Below, piece by piece: positions 16,561 through 27,108 of a stretch of DNA of 64,000 nt. The stretch's first letter is position 1. Each line of letters opens with the position of its first letter. Where the stretch lies: the NCBI RefSeq assembly GCF_900492205.1, contig NZ_UEYQ01000011.1, positions 58,894 through 122,893 of the forward strand. The letters are read 5' to 3'. Origin of the DNA: Ciceribacter sp. T2.26MG-112.2. GTDB lineage: Bacteria; Pseudomonadota; Alphaproteobacteria; Rhizobiales; Rhizobiaceae. The notes beneath the pieces are model-generated. The model was not told the origin of the DNA and did no database searches. It saw only the letters and a list, made by a program, of their open reading frames with translations. The translations under genes were made by a program, and so were the position numbers.

Positions 16561-19500
16561 GCGACAAGACCGAACTCTTGGGCGGCACGGACGCCAAGGA
16601 TGAAACTGAAGGTCCGGCTTCGCGGCCAGGGCCCTCAGCAGGACCGGCGCCGGACGCGCAGGCGGGCTTTACCGCGCTGTTCATCCGTCGCCCGATCCTG
16701 GCGGCGGTGGCCAATGCGCTGATGGTGGTGGCGGGTCTTGCCGCCTTCTACGGGATCGAGGTGCGTGAACTGCCCGATGTCGATCGCCCGGTGATCACCG
16801 TGCGCACCAGTTTTGACGGCGCCTCGCCGCAGACGATCGACCAGCAGCTGACGACGGTGGTCGAGGGCGCGGTCGCCCGTGTCGCGGGGCTGAAATCCAT
16901 GTCGTCGACCTCCTCCTTCGGGTCGAGCCGGGTGACGCTGGAATTTTCAGACTCGACCGACCTCAACGTGGCGGCGAGCGACGTTCGCGACGCGATTGCC
17001 CGCGTCACCAACAGCCTGCCGGACGACGCCGACGAACCCCGCATCATCAAGGCCGATTCCGACAGCGATCCGATCATGCGGCTGGCGGTCACCTCCGACC
17101 GGATGAGCCTCGAGGACCTGACGCTTCTGGTCGACAACGAAATCGCCGACCGGCTTGCATCCGTCGACGGCGTAGCCGATGTCAACCTCTACGGGGACCA
17201 GGAGAAGATCTTCCGCATCGACGTCGACCAGTCGGCGCTGGCCAGCCGCGGCCTGACGGTGGCCTCGCTAGGTTCGGCGCTCTCCGACATTGCCTTCGAC
17301 GTGCCGGCGGGTTCGATCACCAGCACGACGCAGGACATCGTGGTCAGGGCGACCGCGGACCTGAAGACGCCGGAGGATTTCGCCCGGCTGCTTATCGGCA
17401 GGAATGTCCGGCTCGGCGATGTCGCCACCGTCACCTTCGGCCCCGACCTTTCCTCCACCGCGCTCCGATCGAACGGCAAGGCCGGCATCGGCATGGGCAT
17501 CATCCGCCAGGCGCAGTCGAACACGCTGAGCATTTCCAACGGCGTGAAGGCCATGGTGGCGCGGCTGCAGGGCGAACTGCCCGAGGGCACGGAAATCCGC
17601 GTCACCAGCGACGACGCGGTGTTCATCCGCGGTTCGATCGACGAGGTGATCACCGCGCTGGTACTTGCCGCCGTGATCGTCATCGGCATCATCTATCTGT
17701 TCCTGCGCGACTGGCGTGCGACGATCATTCCGGCGGTTACCATGCCGGTTTCGCTGATCGGAACGCTGGCGGCGGTCTATCTGGTCGGCTTCTCGATCAA
17801 CATCCTGACACTGCTTGCCATCGTGCTGGCGACCGGGCTCGTCGTCGACGACGCGATCGTGGTGCTGGAAAACATCGTCAGACGGAGAAGCCAGGGGCTC
17901 GGGCCGCGGGCGGCGGCCGTGCTCGGCACGCGCGAGGTGTTCTTCGCCGTCATTGCCACGACGGCGACGCTGGCCGCCGTGTTCGTGCCGCTTTCCTTCC
18001 TGCCGGGGCAGGTGGGCGGATTGTTCCGCGAATTCGGCTTCGTGCTGGCCTTTTCGGTGACGCTGTCGTCGATCGTGGCGTTGACGCTTTGCCCGATGCT
18101 GGCCTCGCGCCTCCTGACGGCGCATGCGATCGAGCATCACTCCGGTCCGCTGGCGCGCTTCGGCGACGCATTCTCCAGCTTCTACCGCAGGACGCTGAGC
18201 GCCTGCCTCAATGCGCCGCTGGTGGTGGTGACCGTTTGCATCGCCTTCTCTCTCGTCGCCTTTGCCGCGTTTTCGCTGATCACCAGCGAGCTCACGCCGC
18301 GCGAGGACCGTGCGGTGGCGCTGATGCGGGTGTCGGCGCCGCAAGGGGTGAGCCTCGACTACATGCAGGACCAGATGCGGCGCATCGAAGAGGTGCTGGA
18401 ACCCCTGCGCGACAGCGGCGAGGTCGTCAACCTCTTCTCGATCTCCGGTTTCGGCAGCAGTACCAATAGCGGTTTCATGGTGCTGACTCTGGCTCCCTGG
18501 GGCGAACGCGAGCGCAGCCAGGACGAGATCGTGCGCGACATGACCCGGCTCACGCAAGGCATTCCCGGCGTCAACGCCTTTGCCATGCAGCCCAACAGCC
18601 TGAGGATTCGCGGCGGCGGCAGCGGGTTGCAATTCGCCCTGGTCGGCTCAAGCCATGAGCGATTGACGCAAGCGGCGATCAAGCTGGTGGCGGATCTCGA
18701 GGCCGATGGGGGCTTCGACAATCCGCGGCTGTCGAACGACGTCAGCCAGGCGCAGCTCGGCGTGTCGATCGACCGGGAGCGGGCCGCCGATCTCGGCATT
18801 GACATCACCGGACTTGCCCAGGCGCTGCAGTCGCTGCTCGACGGTCGCTCGATCGGCGACGTCTTCGTCGACGGCGAGGCCTATCCGGTCAAGCTGGCAT
18901 CGACCACGCGGCCGATCGACGATCCGACGGATCTGGAAAACATCTTCCTCAAGACCACCGACGGCAAGACCGTGCCGATGTCGGTGATCGCGACGCTCGA
19001 GGAAAAGGCGGTGGCACCGTCGCTGGCCCGCGAGCAGCAATTGGCCGCGGTGCAGATCACGGCGGGGCTCGGGCCGGGGCTTTCACTCGGCCAGGCGCTG
19101 GACAAGGCAACGGCGCTCGCCGAGCCGCATCTGCCGTCGGGTGCACGGCTCCTGCCGCTGGCGGAGGCCGCGACGCTGACTGAGAACAGCGGCGGCATGG
19201 CCTCGACCTTCGGCTTTGCCCTCATCATCATCTTCCTGGTACTGGCGGCGCAGTTCGAGAGCGTGCTGTCGTCGATCATCATCATGGCGACGGTGCCGCT
19301 GGGGCTTGCCTGCGCGGTCTTCGCGCTGCTTCTGACCGGGACCAGCCTCAATGTCTACAGCCAGATCGGGCTGGTCATGCTGGTCGGGATCATGGCCAAG
19401 AACGGCATCCTGATCGTCGAGTTCGCCAACCAGCTGCGCGACCGCGGGCAGGGCGTGCGCGAGGCGATCGAGAATGCCGCCAATCTGCGGTTGCGGCCGG

Positions 19501-19751
19501 TGATGATGACGATGATCGCCACCATTCTCGGCGGCGTGCCTCTGGTTTTCGCCCATGGGGCCGGCGCGGAAGCCCGCGTGGCGCTCGGCTGGGTGATCGT
19601 CGGCGGGCTCGGTTTCGCCACGGTCGTCACGCTTTATGTGACGCCACTCGCCTATCTGGCGCTGGCGCGCTTTGCCAAGCCGCATGCCGACGAGGAGGCG
19701 CGGCTGCAAAAGGAAATGCAGGTGGCGGCGGCGATCGAGGCGGCGGAATAG
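16557..19751 (+). CDS. RND family efflux pump, inner-membrane permease
   Basis: 1,064-residue proton-driven efflux pump of the AcrB/MexF-like superfamily. It has 12 predicted membrane segments and two large periplasmic loops. The relay Asp pair lies in ATGLVVDDAIVVLENIV, and GxxD-like and MVGIMAKNGILIVEF motifs follow in the second half. The first 38 residues are a Pro/Gly/Ala-rich cytoplasmic tail. The start codon overlaps the adaptor stop (ATGA), so the two genes are one operon. No outer-membrane channel or regulator gene is adjacent. Export of drugs or other toxic compounds is expected from the family. Confidence 0.96.
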   Translation: MSDKTELLGGTDAKDETEGPASRPGPSAGPAPDAQAGFTALFIRRPILAAVANALMVVAGLAAFYGIEVRELPDVDRPVITVRTSFDGASPQTIDQQLTTVVEGAVARVAGLKSMSSTSSFGSSRVTLEFSDSTDLNVAASDVRDAIARVTNSLPDDADEPRIIKADSDSDPIMRLAVTSDRMSLEDLTLLVDNEIADRLASVDGVADVNLYGDQEKIFRIDVDQSALASRGLTVASLGSALSDIAFDVPAGSITSTTQDIVVRATADLKTPEDFARLLIGRNVRLGDVATVTFGPDLSSTALRSNGKAGIGMGIIRQAQSNTLSISNGVKAMVARLQGELPEGTEIRVTSDDAVFIRGSIDEVITALVLAAVIVIGIIYLFLRDWRATIIPAVTMPVSLIGTLAAVYLVGFSINILTLLAIVLATGLVVDDAIVVLENIVRRRSQGLGPRAAAVLGTREVFFAVIATTATLAAVFVPLSFLPGQVGGLFREFGFVLAFSVTLSSIVALTLCPMLASRLLTAHAIEHHSGPLARFGDAFSSFYRRTLSACLNAPLVVVTVCIAFSLVAFAAFSLITSELTPREDRAVALMRVSAPQGVSLDYMQDQMRRIEEVLEPLRDSGEVVNLFSISGFGSSTNSGFMVLTLAPWGERERSQDEIVRDMTRLTQGIPGVNAFAMQPNSLRIRGGGSGLQFALVGSSHERLTQAAIKLVADLEADGGFDNPRLSNDVSQAQLGVSIDRERAADLGIDITGLAQALQSLLDGRSIGDVFVDGEAYPVKLASTTRPIDDPTDLENIFLKTTDGKTVPMSVIATLEEKAVAPSLAREQQLAAVQITAGLGPGLSLGQALDKATALAEPHLPSGARLLPLAEAATLTENSGGMASTFGFALIIIFLVLAAQFESVLSSIIIMATVPLGLACAVFALLLTGTSLNVYSQIGLVMLVGIMAKNGILIVEFANQLRDRGQGVREAIENAANLRLRPVMMTMIATILGGVPLVFAHGAGAEARVALGWVIVGGLGFATVVTLYVTPLAYLALARFAKPHADEEARLQKEMQVAAAIEAAE

Positions 19752-19835
19752 GCGCGTTCTCGTAAGCCGTGGCCGAAGGGATGGCCCGGATGTCGATCGT
19801 CGGCCGTGTCGAGAAAACATCAGGAGGAGAGCTTC

Positions 19836-20582
19836 ATGAGCAAACGCGAGATTGCCATCAAGACCGAGGACGGCACGGCCAAGGCCGGGCTGTTCTTGCC
19901 CGATGCTGCAAGCCCCGCCATCATCCGCCCGGGCGTGATCCTCTACATGGATGCCTTCGGGCCGCGGCCGGCGCTCGACCAGATGGCAGAGCGGCTTGCC
20001 GGCCATGGCTATGTGGTGCTCGTGCCGGACCTGTTCTATCGTTTCGGCGCCTATGGGCCGTTCGATGCGAAGACGGCGTTCAGGCAAGAGGAAAGCGCCC
20101 GGCAGTTGCGCGCGATGATCGACGGCACGAGCCAGGCGATGACGGCGGCCGATACGGCGCATTTCCTCGACGCGCTTTTGGAAGCCGGCGTCGACGGGCC
20201 GGCGGGCGTGGTCGGCTATTGCATGGGCGGATCGCGGGCGCTTTCAGCGGCAGCCGCCCATCCGCAGCGGATCGCCGCCGCTGCGAGTTTTCACGGCGGC
20301 AATCTGGCGAGCGATAAGCCGGACAGCCCGCATCTGGGCGCAGCCAATATCAAGGCCCGCGTTTATGTCGGGGCCGCCGGTGTCGATGCTTCCTTCCCGC
20401 CCGAACAGGCGGCACGCTTCGTCGAGGCGTTCCGGGCGGCCGAGGTGGATTTCGTGCTGGAGAACTATGTCGGCATGGCCCATGGCTGGTGTGTGCCGGA
20501 TCACAGCGTCTATGACGAGGTCGGCACCGAGCGGCACTGGCGGCGGCTGACGACCTTTCTTGACGAGACGCTGAAGGGGTGA
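19836..20582 (+). CDS. Dienelactone hydrolase family protein
   Basis: 248-residue cytoplasmic alpha/beta hydrolase. The nucleophile is Cys in VVGYCMGGSRAL. The catalytic Asp is probably near GVDASFPPEQ, and the His lies in GMAHGWCVPD. These features fit dienelactone hydrolases, which open lactone rings in aromatic degradation, but many members have other substrates. The ATG at 19836 has AGGAGGAG upstream. It is codirectional with the RND operon but 84 bases away. Convergent with the following hydrolase, ten bases apart. Confidence 0.88.
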   Translation: MSKREIAIKTEDGTAKAGLFLPDAASPAIIRPGVILYMDAFGPRPALDQMAERLAGHGYVVLVPDLFYRFGAYGPFDAKTAFRQEESARQLRAMIDGTSQAMTAADTAHFLDALLEAGVDGPAGVVGYCMGGSRALSAAAAHPQRIAAAASFHGGNLASDKPDSPHLGAANIKARVYVGAAGVDASFPPEQAARFVEAFRAAEVDFVLENYVGMAHGWCVPDHSVYDEVGTERHWRRLTTFLDETLKG

Positions 20583-20592
20583 CCCTTCCTCC

Positions 20593-21564
20593 TCAGAAGC
20601 CTTCTGCACCGGGACCGACGACTAAGAAGACATTGTCGGCCGGCTCGGGCCGCAGATAGTCGTGATTGAGCGCGGGGGTCCCGTTCCTCAGGATGTCTGC
20701 GAAGATCTGGTCGATCGCTTCACTGCGCTGGCCGGAGACGAAGAAGTAATGGCGCCAGCTTTCCGGGTCGAGCAGGATATAATCGGCATTCTGCGCCAGC
20801 GGTTCGGGCGAACCGTCGAGATTGGTGAGCGTCCGGCCGAGCCGCGCGGTGTTGTACATGCGTGTCGTCACCTGGAGGGCCGGATCGTCGGCGTTGACGA
20901 AGACGAAGATCTCGTCGGCAAAGCTGAGCTTTTCCATCCACAGCCGGTGATCGGGCAGGGCCGTTTCCGGGACGGCGAAGAGGATGCGCGCGACCAGTCC
21001 CCTGGGCAGGTCGGGCGATGCTTCGCCGACATGGCGGAAGAGCTCGCCGGCCATCGAATGGCCGACGATCATCACCGGGCGATCCGCCAGCGCCTGTCCG
21101 GGGCCGCTTAAGTCGGCCATGTCGTGAAGGAGCGCAATCAGCCGTTCGCTCGCGGCCCTCGCGTTCAGTACCGGGAACTCGGTCATCGAGATCCAGGACG
21201 GCCAGTTGAACATCAGAACGTCGGCGCCCGCGCCCTTTGCCAGTTCGCCCATGGTGTAGAGGCCGAATTCGCCGTCGGGATCGGGGCCGAAGCCGTGGAC
21301 GAACAGCACCAGCGGGCGCGGCGCGCCATCGGCGGACGGCTCGAAGTTTGACAGCGCACCTTGAAGATCGCCGAGCGCAAAACGCTTGCCGTCTGGGGTG
21401 ACGAGGCCGAAGCTCTCCTCGGTGATGTCGCCGGCGGTCGCCGTCTGGGGCTTGAGGATCATCGTCACGACGGCATCGTAATTCCACCAGACATAGCCGC
21501 TGGCGGCGCTTATGAGCACAAGGACGATGGCAAGGCTTGTGAGGAAGGTTCTCATGAACGCCAT
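20593..21564 (-). CDS. Membrane-anchored alpha/beta hydrolase
   Basis: 323 residues with an N-terminal signal anchor (about 5-27), so the catalytic domain likely faces the periplasm. The hydrolase core shows LVLFVHGFGPDPDG (oxyanion region) and VMIVGHSMAGELF (nucleophile Ser in GHSMAG). It resembles DUF900-type and related esterases. The substrate cannot be told. The GTG or ATG choice is not needed because the frame opens with ATG at 21564; Met4 is an alternative start. Divergent from the D-lactate dehydrogenase gene across 168 bases. Confidence 0.78.
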   Translation of the reverse strand: MAFMRTFLTSLAIVLVLISAASGYVWWNYDAVVTMILKPQTATAGDITEESFGLVTPDGKRFALGDLQGALSNFEPSADGAPRPLVLFVHGFGPDPDGEFGLYTMGELAKGAGADVLMFNWPSWISMTEFPVLNARAASERLIALLHDMADLSGPGQALADRPVMIVGHSMAGELFRHVGEASPDLPRGLVARILFAVPETALPDHRLWMEKLSFADEIFVFVNADDPALQVTTRMYNTARLGRTLTNLDGSPEPLAQNADYILLDPESWRHYFFVSGQRSEAIDQIFADILRNGTPALNHDYLRPEPADNVFLVVGPGAEGF

Positions 21565-21732
21565 CTAGCCTATCGCCATTTCGCACCGCAATGTTTTTGG
21601 CCGACCCATTTGTGCATTACCGCCAGCGGGCATAGTCTCGGCACTGGACAAGCGGGAGCGACTTGGCCCATAGCTCGGTCCTGTTTTGGTGAGCATACTG
21701 CCGAGATGGCAGAGCGGGGGGAGACGGTTCGC

Positions 21733-23142
21733 ATGGCCTTGAAGGATGTCGTCGCAGGGGTTCGCAACGAGGAGGGGATTGCCGCCGTGCTCGGCATCCT
21801 CAAGCAGAGTTTCGGCGAGCGGTTCCAGACGGGGCAGTCCTTTCGCGAGCAGCACAGCCACACGACATCCTACTTGCCGGCGCAATTGCCCGACGGCGTG
21901 GTTTTCGTCGAGACGAGCGACGACGTGAAGACGGTGGTGAAGGCCTGCGCGGCGCACAAGGTGCCGATGATCCCGTTCGGTACCGGATCTTCGCTCGAGG
22001 GCCATATCAATGCGCCGAGCGGCGGCATTTCCGTCGACTTCACCCGGATGAACAAGGTGCTGTCGGTCAATGCCGAGGATCTCGACTGCACGGTCGAGCC
22101 CGGCATCACCCGCGAGGAACTCAACACCTATCTGCGCGACACCGGCCTGTTCTTCCCGATCGATCCCGGCGCCAATGCCTCGATCGGCGGCATGGCCTCG
22201 ACGCGCGCTTCCGGCACCAATGCCGTGCGCTATGGCACGATGAAGGACAATGTGCTGGCGCTCACCGTGGTCACGGCCGACGGCGAGGAAATCCGCACGG
22301 CGCAGCGCGCCCGCAAGTCTTCGGCCGGCTACGACCTGACAAGGCTGTTCATAGGCGCGGAGGGCACGCTTGGCATCATCACCTCGATCACGCTCAAGCT
22401 GCAGGGCATACCGGCGAAGATTTCCGGCGGCGTCTGTGCTTTCCCGAGCCTCAAGGCGGCCTGCGACACCGTCATCATGACCATCCAGATGGGCATTCCG
22501 GTCGCCCGTATCGAGCTTCTCGACGAGATGCAGATGAAGGCGGTCAACGCCTATTCCAAGCTCTCCTATCCGGAAAAGCCGACGCTGTTCGTCGAATTCC
22601 ACGGTACCGAAGAGACGGTCGCGCTGCAGGCCGAGCAGTTCAGGGAAATCGCCGCCGAGTTCGGTTCGGACGAATTCCGCTATACCGCCAATGCCGAGGA
22701 GCGGGCGCAGCTGTGGAAGGCGCGGCACAATGCCTATTGGGCCGGTCGGGCGCTGGCGCCGGAACTGAACGGCTTGTCGACCGACGTCTGCGTGCCGATT
22801 TCGAGGCTTGCCGACTGCGTCGCCGAAACCCAGGCCGACATTCGCGAGACCGGGCTTCTGGCGCCGATCGTCGGCCATGCCGGTGACGGCAATTTCCACG
22901 TGCTGATGCTGTTCGACGACAAGAACACGGCCGATCTCGCGCGCGCCGAGGCTTTCATGGCACGGCTCAACGCCCGGGCGCTGGCGATGGAGGGCACCTG
23001 CACCGGCGAGCATGGCGTCGGCCAGGGCAAGATGAGCTATCTCGAGCAGGAGCTGGGATCGGCCATTCCTGCGATGCGGTCGATCAAGAAAAGTCTCGAT
23101 CCAGACAATATCTTCAATCCCGGCAAGATCTTCCGTATGTGA
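21733..23142 (+). CDS. FAD-linked D-lactate dehydrogenase (cytochrome type)
   Basis: 469-residue flavoprotein of the GlcD/Dld family that oxidises D-lactate (or a related 2-hydroxy acid) and feeds electrons to cytochrome c or quinone. The PCMH-type FAD domain shows VPMIPFGTGSSLEGH and DPGANASIGGMASTRASGTNAVRYGTM. The C-terminal domain has GHAGDGNFH and the signature CTGEHGVGQGKM. The ATG at 21733 is chosen because GGGGGAG precedes it; the open frame extends further up without a good start. No glcE/glcF genes are adjacent. Confidence 0.92.
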   Translation: MALKDVVAGVRNEEGIAAVLGILKQSFGERFQTGQSFREQHSHTTSYLPAQLPDGVVFVETSDDVKTVVKACAAHKVPMIPFGTGSSLEGHINAPSGGISVDFTRMNKVLSVNAEDLDCTVEPGITREELNTYLRDTGLFFPIDPGANASIGGMASTRASGTNAVRYGTMKDNVLALTVVTADGEEIRTAQRARKSSAGYDLTRLFIGAEGTLGIITSITLKLQGIPAKISGGVCAFPSLKAACDTVIMTIQMGIPVARIELLDEMQMKAVNAYSKLSYPEKPTLFVEFHGTEETVALQAEQFREIAAEFGSDEFRYTANAEERAQLWKARHNAYWAGRALAPELNGLSTDVCVPISRLADCVAETQADIRETGLLAPIVGHAGDGNFHVLMLFDDKNTADLARAEAFMARLNARALAMEGTCTGEHGVGQGKMSYLEQELGSAIPAMRSIKKSLDPDNIFNPGKIFRM

Positions 23143-23216
23143 TGAGGGCTCCTCGCGGCTTGCTCCCGCCGGGAATTGCATTACCTTTGCGCCGGAAGTG
23201 ATGGGAGTCGCAGGAC

Positions 23217-26200
23217 GTGCTCGGACGCATACTGGTTTTCCTCGGCGGGCTGCTGGTCGTCGCGCTGTTCGGGGCGCTGCTGGCGCCGCTGTTCGTCGAC
23301 TGGACCGATTTCCGCAAGGATTTCGAGAGCCAGGCGAGCCGTATTCTCGGCAAGAAGGTCACGGTGCTCGGCGAAGTCAATGCGCGCCTGCTGCCTTTCC
23401 CATCGGTCACCCTGCATGACGTGACGGTCGGTGCCGACAAGGACGGCAAACCGCTGGTGCATGTGGCGCGTTTTTCCATGGATGCCGAACTCGCGCCGCT
23501 TCTGTCCGGTGAAGCGCGCATCTTCGACATGCGCATCGAGGAGCCAAAGGCACGCATCAGGCTTCTTCCCGACGGTACGCTCGACTGGCTGCGCGGCAGC
23601 AGCGCCGATATTCCGGCGCGCACCGTGGTGCTGGAGAATGTCCGGGTCGTCGGCGGCGAGATCGATTTCATCGACGAGCAGACAGGCCGCACGCGCAGGC
23701 TCACCGGGCTTGATGCCGACATGTCGGCGCGCTCGCTGGCGGGGCCCTGGTCGGTCGATGGCAGCGCGGCGCTCGACGGCGAGAAGGGCAGCTTCCACCT
23801 GTCCAGCCTGCAGCCCGAAGTCGGCGCCGACGCCATTTCGCTGAAGCTCAGACTGCAACCCGAGAGCCGGCCCTTCACCATAGAACTCGACGGCGACCTG
23901 ACACTGAAAACCGGCAAGCCCAGTTATCAGGGACAGTTGCAGGCGACATGGAAGGGCAAGGAGCCCGACAAGGACGACCCGAAGACGCCGCCGCCCCGGG
24001 CAAAGGGGGCGTTCGAACTCACCAATGAACGCATCGCGCTCACCTCCTACCGGTTCGAGATCGGCGAGGCGACCGACCCTTATGTCGTGACCGGCGAGGC
24101 AAAGCTCGACACCGGCGTCAATCCGGAATTCCTTCTGACCGCCGAGGGCCAGCAGGTCGACGTCAACCGGCTCGCCAACGAAAGCGCCAAGGGCAAGACC
24201 GGGCGCAATGCCGCGGGCTCGGTGCGCGAACGGCTCGACCTGTTGATCGCCATGGCCAGCGAGATCCCCATTCCGAACCTGCCCGGTAAGGCGACGCTGA
24301 GGCTTCCGGCGATCGTCGCCGGCGACACGGTGCTGCGCGACATCACGCTCGACATCCGGCCTGACGGACGCGGCTGGAATGTCGAGCGCGCGGTGGTGGT
24401 TCTTCCCGGCCGTACCCAGGTGGAGGCCAAGGGGCGACTGACGCTCGGCTCCGCCCCCGCCTTCAGCGGCGACCTGCTGGTCGCCTCGACGCAGCCTTCG
24501 GGGCTTTCGACCTGGGTTTCCGGCAGTGTCGACCCTGCCATCCGCCAGTTGAAGTCCATGGGCTTTTCCGCTGCGGTCAATCTGACGCCGCAGATCCAGC
24601 GGTTCGAGAAGCTCGAGCTGGCGCTCGGGCCGGCGTTGCTCAACGGTCGTCTCGAACGCCAGTCGCTCGACAATGCCGTCGCCACGCTGTCGATCGACCT
24701 TGCCGGCAACGAGATCGATCTGGACGCGGCGCGCGCGGTGGCAAGCCTGATCGCCGGGGAGGAGGCCAGCCAGGGCCTGCTCGCCGAGAAGATCGCCACG
24801 CGGCTGAAAGTCGGCCGGTTGACCGGTTATGGCGTGGAGGCGCGAGGGGTCGAGACGATCTTCACCTATGACGGCGCGAGCGTCGTGGTCGACCGGCTGA
24901 ATGTGGAAGACCTGGCCGGCGCGACGCTGAAGGCGAGCGGCACGGTGAAGGGACCGATGACGACGCCCTCGGGCAAGGCGCAGGTGGCCTTGTCGGCAGC
25001 CGATCCGGGGCCGTTTCTTACGCTCATCTCCGAACGCCTGCCGGCGCATCCGCTGGCCGGGCGGCTGGTGAAGAGTGCCCGCTGGTATGCCGACAGCAAT
25101 CTGACCGCGAGCCTGGTGTTCGGTGAAGCCGCCGGCGGGGGGATGGCCGTCAAGGTGGCCGGCACGTCCAATGGCAGCCGTGTCGCGCTCGATTACGGTG
25201 TCAGCGATCTGGCGAGGCTGTCGAGCGATGCGAAGGTCAACCTGGCCGCGACGCTGGAGAATCCGCAGGCGCAAGTCCTGCTCGGACAGGCCGGCCTCGA
25301 TCCGCTGCCGATCGGGGGTGGCGAAGGCGGACGGCTGCAGTTCAGCGTGACCGGTGCCGGCGATGCGCCGGCCGATGCGGTGCTGACCTTCGCCGCCGGA
25401 CGCACGACGCTGTCGGCGCGCGGCAAGATCGGGCTGGCCGCGGCGGGCTTCCCCAAGGGCAGCGGTGCCGTCAAGCTCGAGAGCCCCGATCTCGAACCCT
25501 ATCTGATGATGACCGGTGTCCTGTTGCCGCAGGGTGGCGCGGGGCTGCCGGCGCGGCTTGCCGCCGAGGTCGCGCTTGGCGAGGGCCGGGCCGAGATTTC
25601 CGCGATCGATGCCGAGGCCGCCGGCAACACGATGTCCGGAACGCTGGTCTTCGACTGGAACGGCGCCGTGCCGAAGCTCGGCGGACAGATCGCCCTCGAC
25701 AATGCCGATCTCGCCTGGTTGGCCGAGGGCGTGCTGGGACCCGTGAGCGACGGCGTGACGGGTACGCTGTCGACCACGCCGCTGCCGAAGCCCCGCAGCG
25801 ATATCGATTTCGACCTGGCCGTCACGGCCCGGACGTTTTCACCGGGCGCATTCGGCCCGATCTCCGACTTCTCCGCCAAGCTCAACGGGGCGGGCGGTCA
25901 GCTGACGATCGAGGATGCGGCGGGGCGGTGGCTCGGCGGCGCGATGAGCGGGCGGCTGATGATTGCCAATACCGACGGCAACGGCTTTTACCAGGGCCGG
26001 ATCGCGCTGCGTCAGGCAGAGCTTTCGGACGCGGAGAAAGCGCTCGGCAAGGCGGATGCCGGGGCCGTCCTCGAGGGCAAGTTCGACCTCGATCTGGTGG
26101 CGGAGGCAACCGGGTCGAGCGTCGGCGACCTGCTCGCGGCAACGAACGGGTCCGGTGCGGTCAAGATCGCGGCTCTCACCGTGCATCGCTTCGACAGCGG

Positions 26201-27005
26201 CCTTCTGCCGAAACTCCTGCCGCGCGCCGATGCGATCGAGGGGGACATCACGAATGCCAAGGTCGAGGATCTCGCCGCCACGCTGATCGGCGGGGCATCC
26301 AGCGCCTTTGCCAATATCGAGGTGCCGTTCAACATCACCGACGGGGTGCTGCGTGCCACGGCGCTGACGCTCGCCAACGAGACGGCCAAGCTCGACGGGA
26401 CCCTGCGCGTCGAGCTCGGCGAGCGCCGGGCGGAGGCCGACATCCGTGCCGCCTTCGTGGCCGGCGACGACGCGCTGGCCGGTGCGGAGCCCGCGCTTCG
26501 CCTGTTGTTCTCGGGCGATGTCGCCGACCCCGAGCGCAAGCTCGATGTCGGTGATCTTGCCAATTTCCTGTCGCAGCGCGCCTTCGAGCGCGAGCGTCGT
26601 CGGGTCGAGACGCTCCAATCCAACGTGCTCGAGAAGCAACGGCTGCGCCGCGAGGCGGCACTCTATCGCTACCGCGCCGAAGAGCGCGCCAAGGCCGAGG
26701 CCGAGCGGGCAAGGATCGCCGAGGAGGCACGACTTGCCGAGGAGGCCCGGTTGAAGGCCGAGGAGGCGAGGCTGAAGGCCGAGGCCGAGCGCCGGGCGGC
26801 GGAGGAAGAGGCACGCCGCAGGGCGGCAGAGGCCGCCGAACAGGCCGCCCCCCCGGTCGGCGATGCGGTGGAACAGGCCCCGCCCGCGACCGAAGATGTG
26901 CCGCCAGCGCCGCAATTGCCGTTGCCACCCGGCGAGGGTGTCACGCGCGGGGGCGCGCTGCCGCCGGTGCAGCTGCAGTTCGAGAGCCTGCCGGGGGTCA
27001 ACTAA
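23217..27005 (+). CDS. AsmA family envelope protein with long coiled-coil tail
   Basis: 1,262 residues. It opens with a membrane segment (4-24) and the AsmA signature FVDWTDFRKDFESQASRILGKKVTVLGEVNARLLPFPSVTL. A very long periplasmic beta-rich body follows, as in AsmA/TamB/YhdP-like proteins that bridge the envelope and are linked to lipid transport. Unusual is the C-terminus: from about residue 1120 an Arg/Glu/Ala coiled coil (repeated AEEARLKAE units), then a Pro-rich tail. The start is GTG with GGAGTCGCAGGA upstream. It is close to the D-lactate dehydrogenase gene, but a functional link is not evident. Confidence 0.88.
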   Translation: MLGRILVFLGGLLVVALFGALLAPLFVDWTDFRKDFESQASRILGKKVTVLGEVNARLLPFPSVTLHDVTVGADKDGKPLVHVARFSMDAELAPLLSGEARIFDMRIEEPKARIRLLPDGTLDWLRGSSADIPARTVVLENVRVVGGEIDFIDEQTGRTRRLTGLDADMSARSLAGPWSVDGSAALDGEKGSFHLSSLQPEVGADAISLKLRLQPESRPFTIELDGDLTLKTGKPSYQGQLQATWKGKEPDKDDPKTPPPRAKGAFELTNERIALTSYRFEIGEATDPYVVTGEAKLDTGVNPEFLLTAEGQQVDVNRLANESAKGKTGRNAAGSVRERLDLLIAMASEIPIPNLPGKATLRLPAIVAGDTVLRDITLDIRPDGRGWNVERAVVVLPGRTQVEAKGRLTLGSAPAFSGDLLVASTQPSGLSTWVSGSVDPAIRQLKSMGFSAAVNLTPQIQRFEKLELALGPALLNGRLERQSLDNAVATLSIDLAGNEIDLDAARAVASLIAGEEASQGLLAEKIATRLKVGRLTGYGVEARGVETIFTYDGASVVVDRLNVEDLAGATLKASGTVKGPMTTPSGKAQVALSAADPGPFLTLISERLPAHPLAGRLVKSARWYADSNLTASLVFGEAAGGGMAVKVAGTSNGSRVALDYGVSDLARLSSDAKVNLAATLENPQAQVLLGQAGLDPLPIGGGEGGRLQFSVTGAGDAPADAVLTFAAGRTTLSARGKIGLAAAGFPKGSGAVKLESPDLEPYLMMTGVLLPQGGAGLPARLAAEVALGEGRAEISAIDAEAAGNTMSGTLVFDWNGAVPKLGGQIALDNADLAWLAEGVLGPVSDGVTGTLSTTPLPKPRSDIDFDLAVTARTFSPGAFGPISDFSAKLNGAGGQLTIEDAAGRWLGGAMSGRLMIANTDGNGFYQGRIALRQAELSDAEKALGKADAGAVLEGKFDLDLVAEATGSSVGDLLAATNGSGAVKIAALTVHRFDSGLLPKLLPRADAIEGDITNAKVEDLAATLIGGASSAFANIEVPFNITDGVLRATALTLANETAKLDGTLRVELGERRAEADIRAAFVAGDDALAGAEPALRLLFSGDVADPERKLDVGDLANFLSQRAFERERRRVETLQSNVLEKQRLRREAALYRYRAEERAKAEAERARIAEEARLAEEARLKAEEARLKAEAERRAAEEEARRRAAEAAEQAAPPVGDAVEQAPPATEDVPPAPQLPLPPGEGVTRGGALPPVQLQFESLPGVN

Positions 27006-27108
27006 AGGCTGAAAGCAGCGATCGTGCGGCTGCTTGCCTGTTGTGTGGCCGCGGCCTAGGCTGGAACATGCCGCCGGTCGGGAACCGGCGGGCAAGGGGG
27101 GCTTCAGT

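Noticed and set aside
17268..18632. 454-codon minus frame inside the RND pump gene
   Set aside because: Arg/Asp/His-rich shadow with no domain; the plus strand encodes the complete pump.
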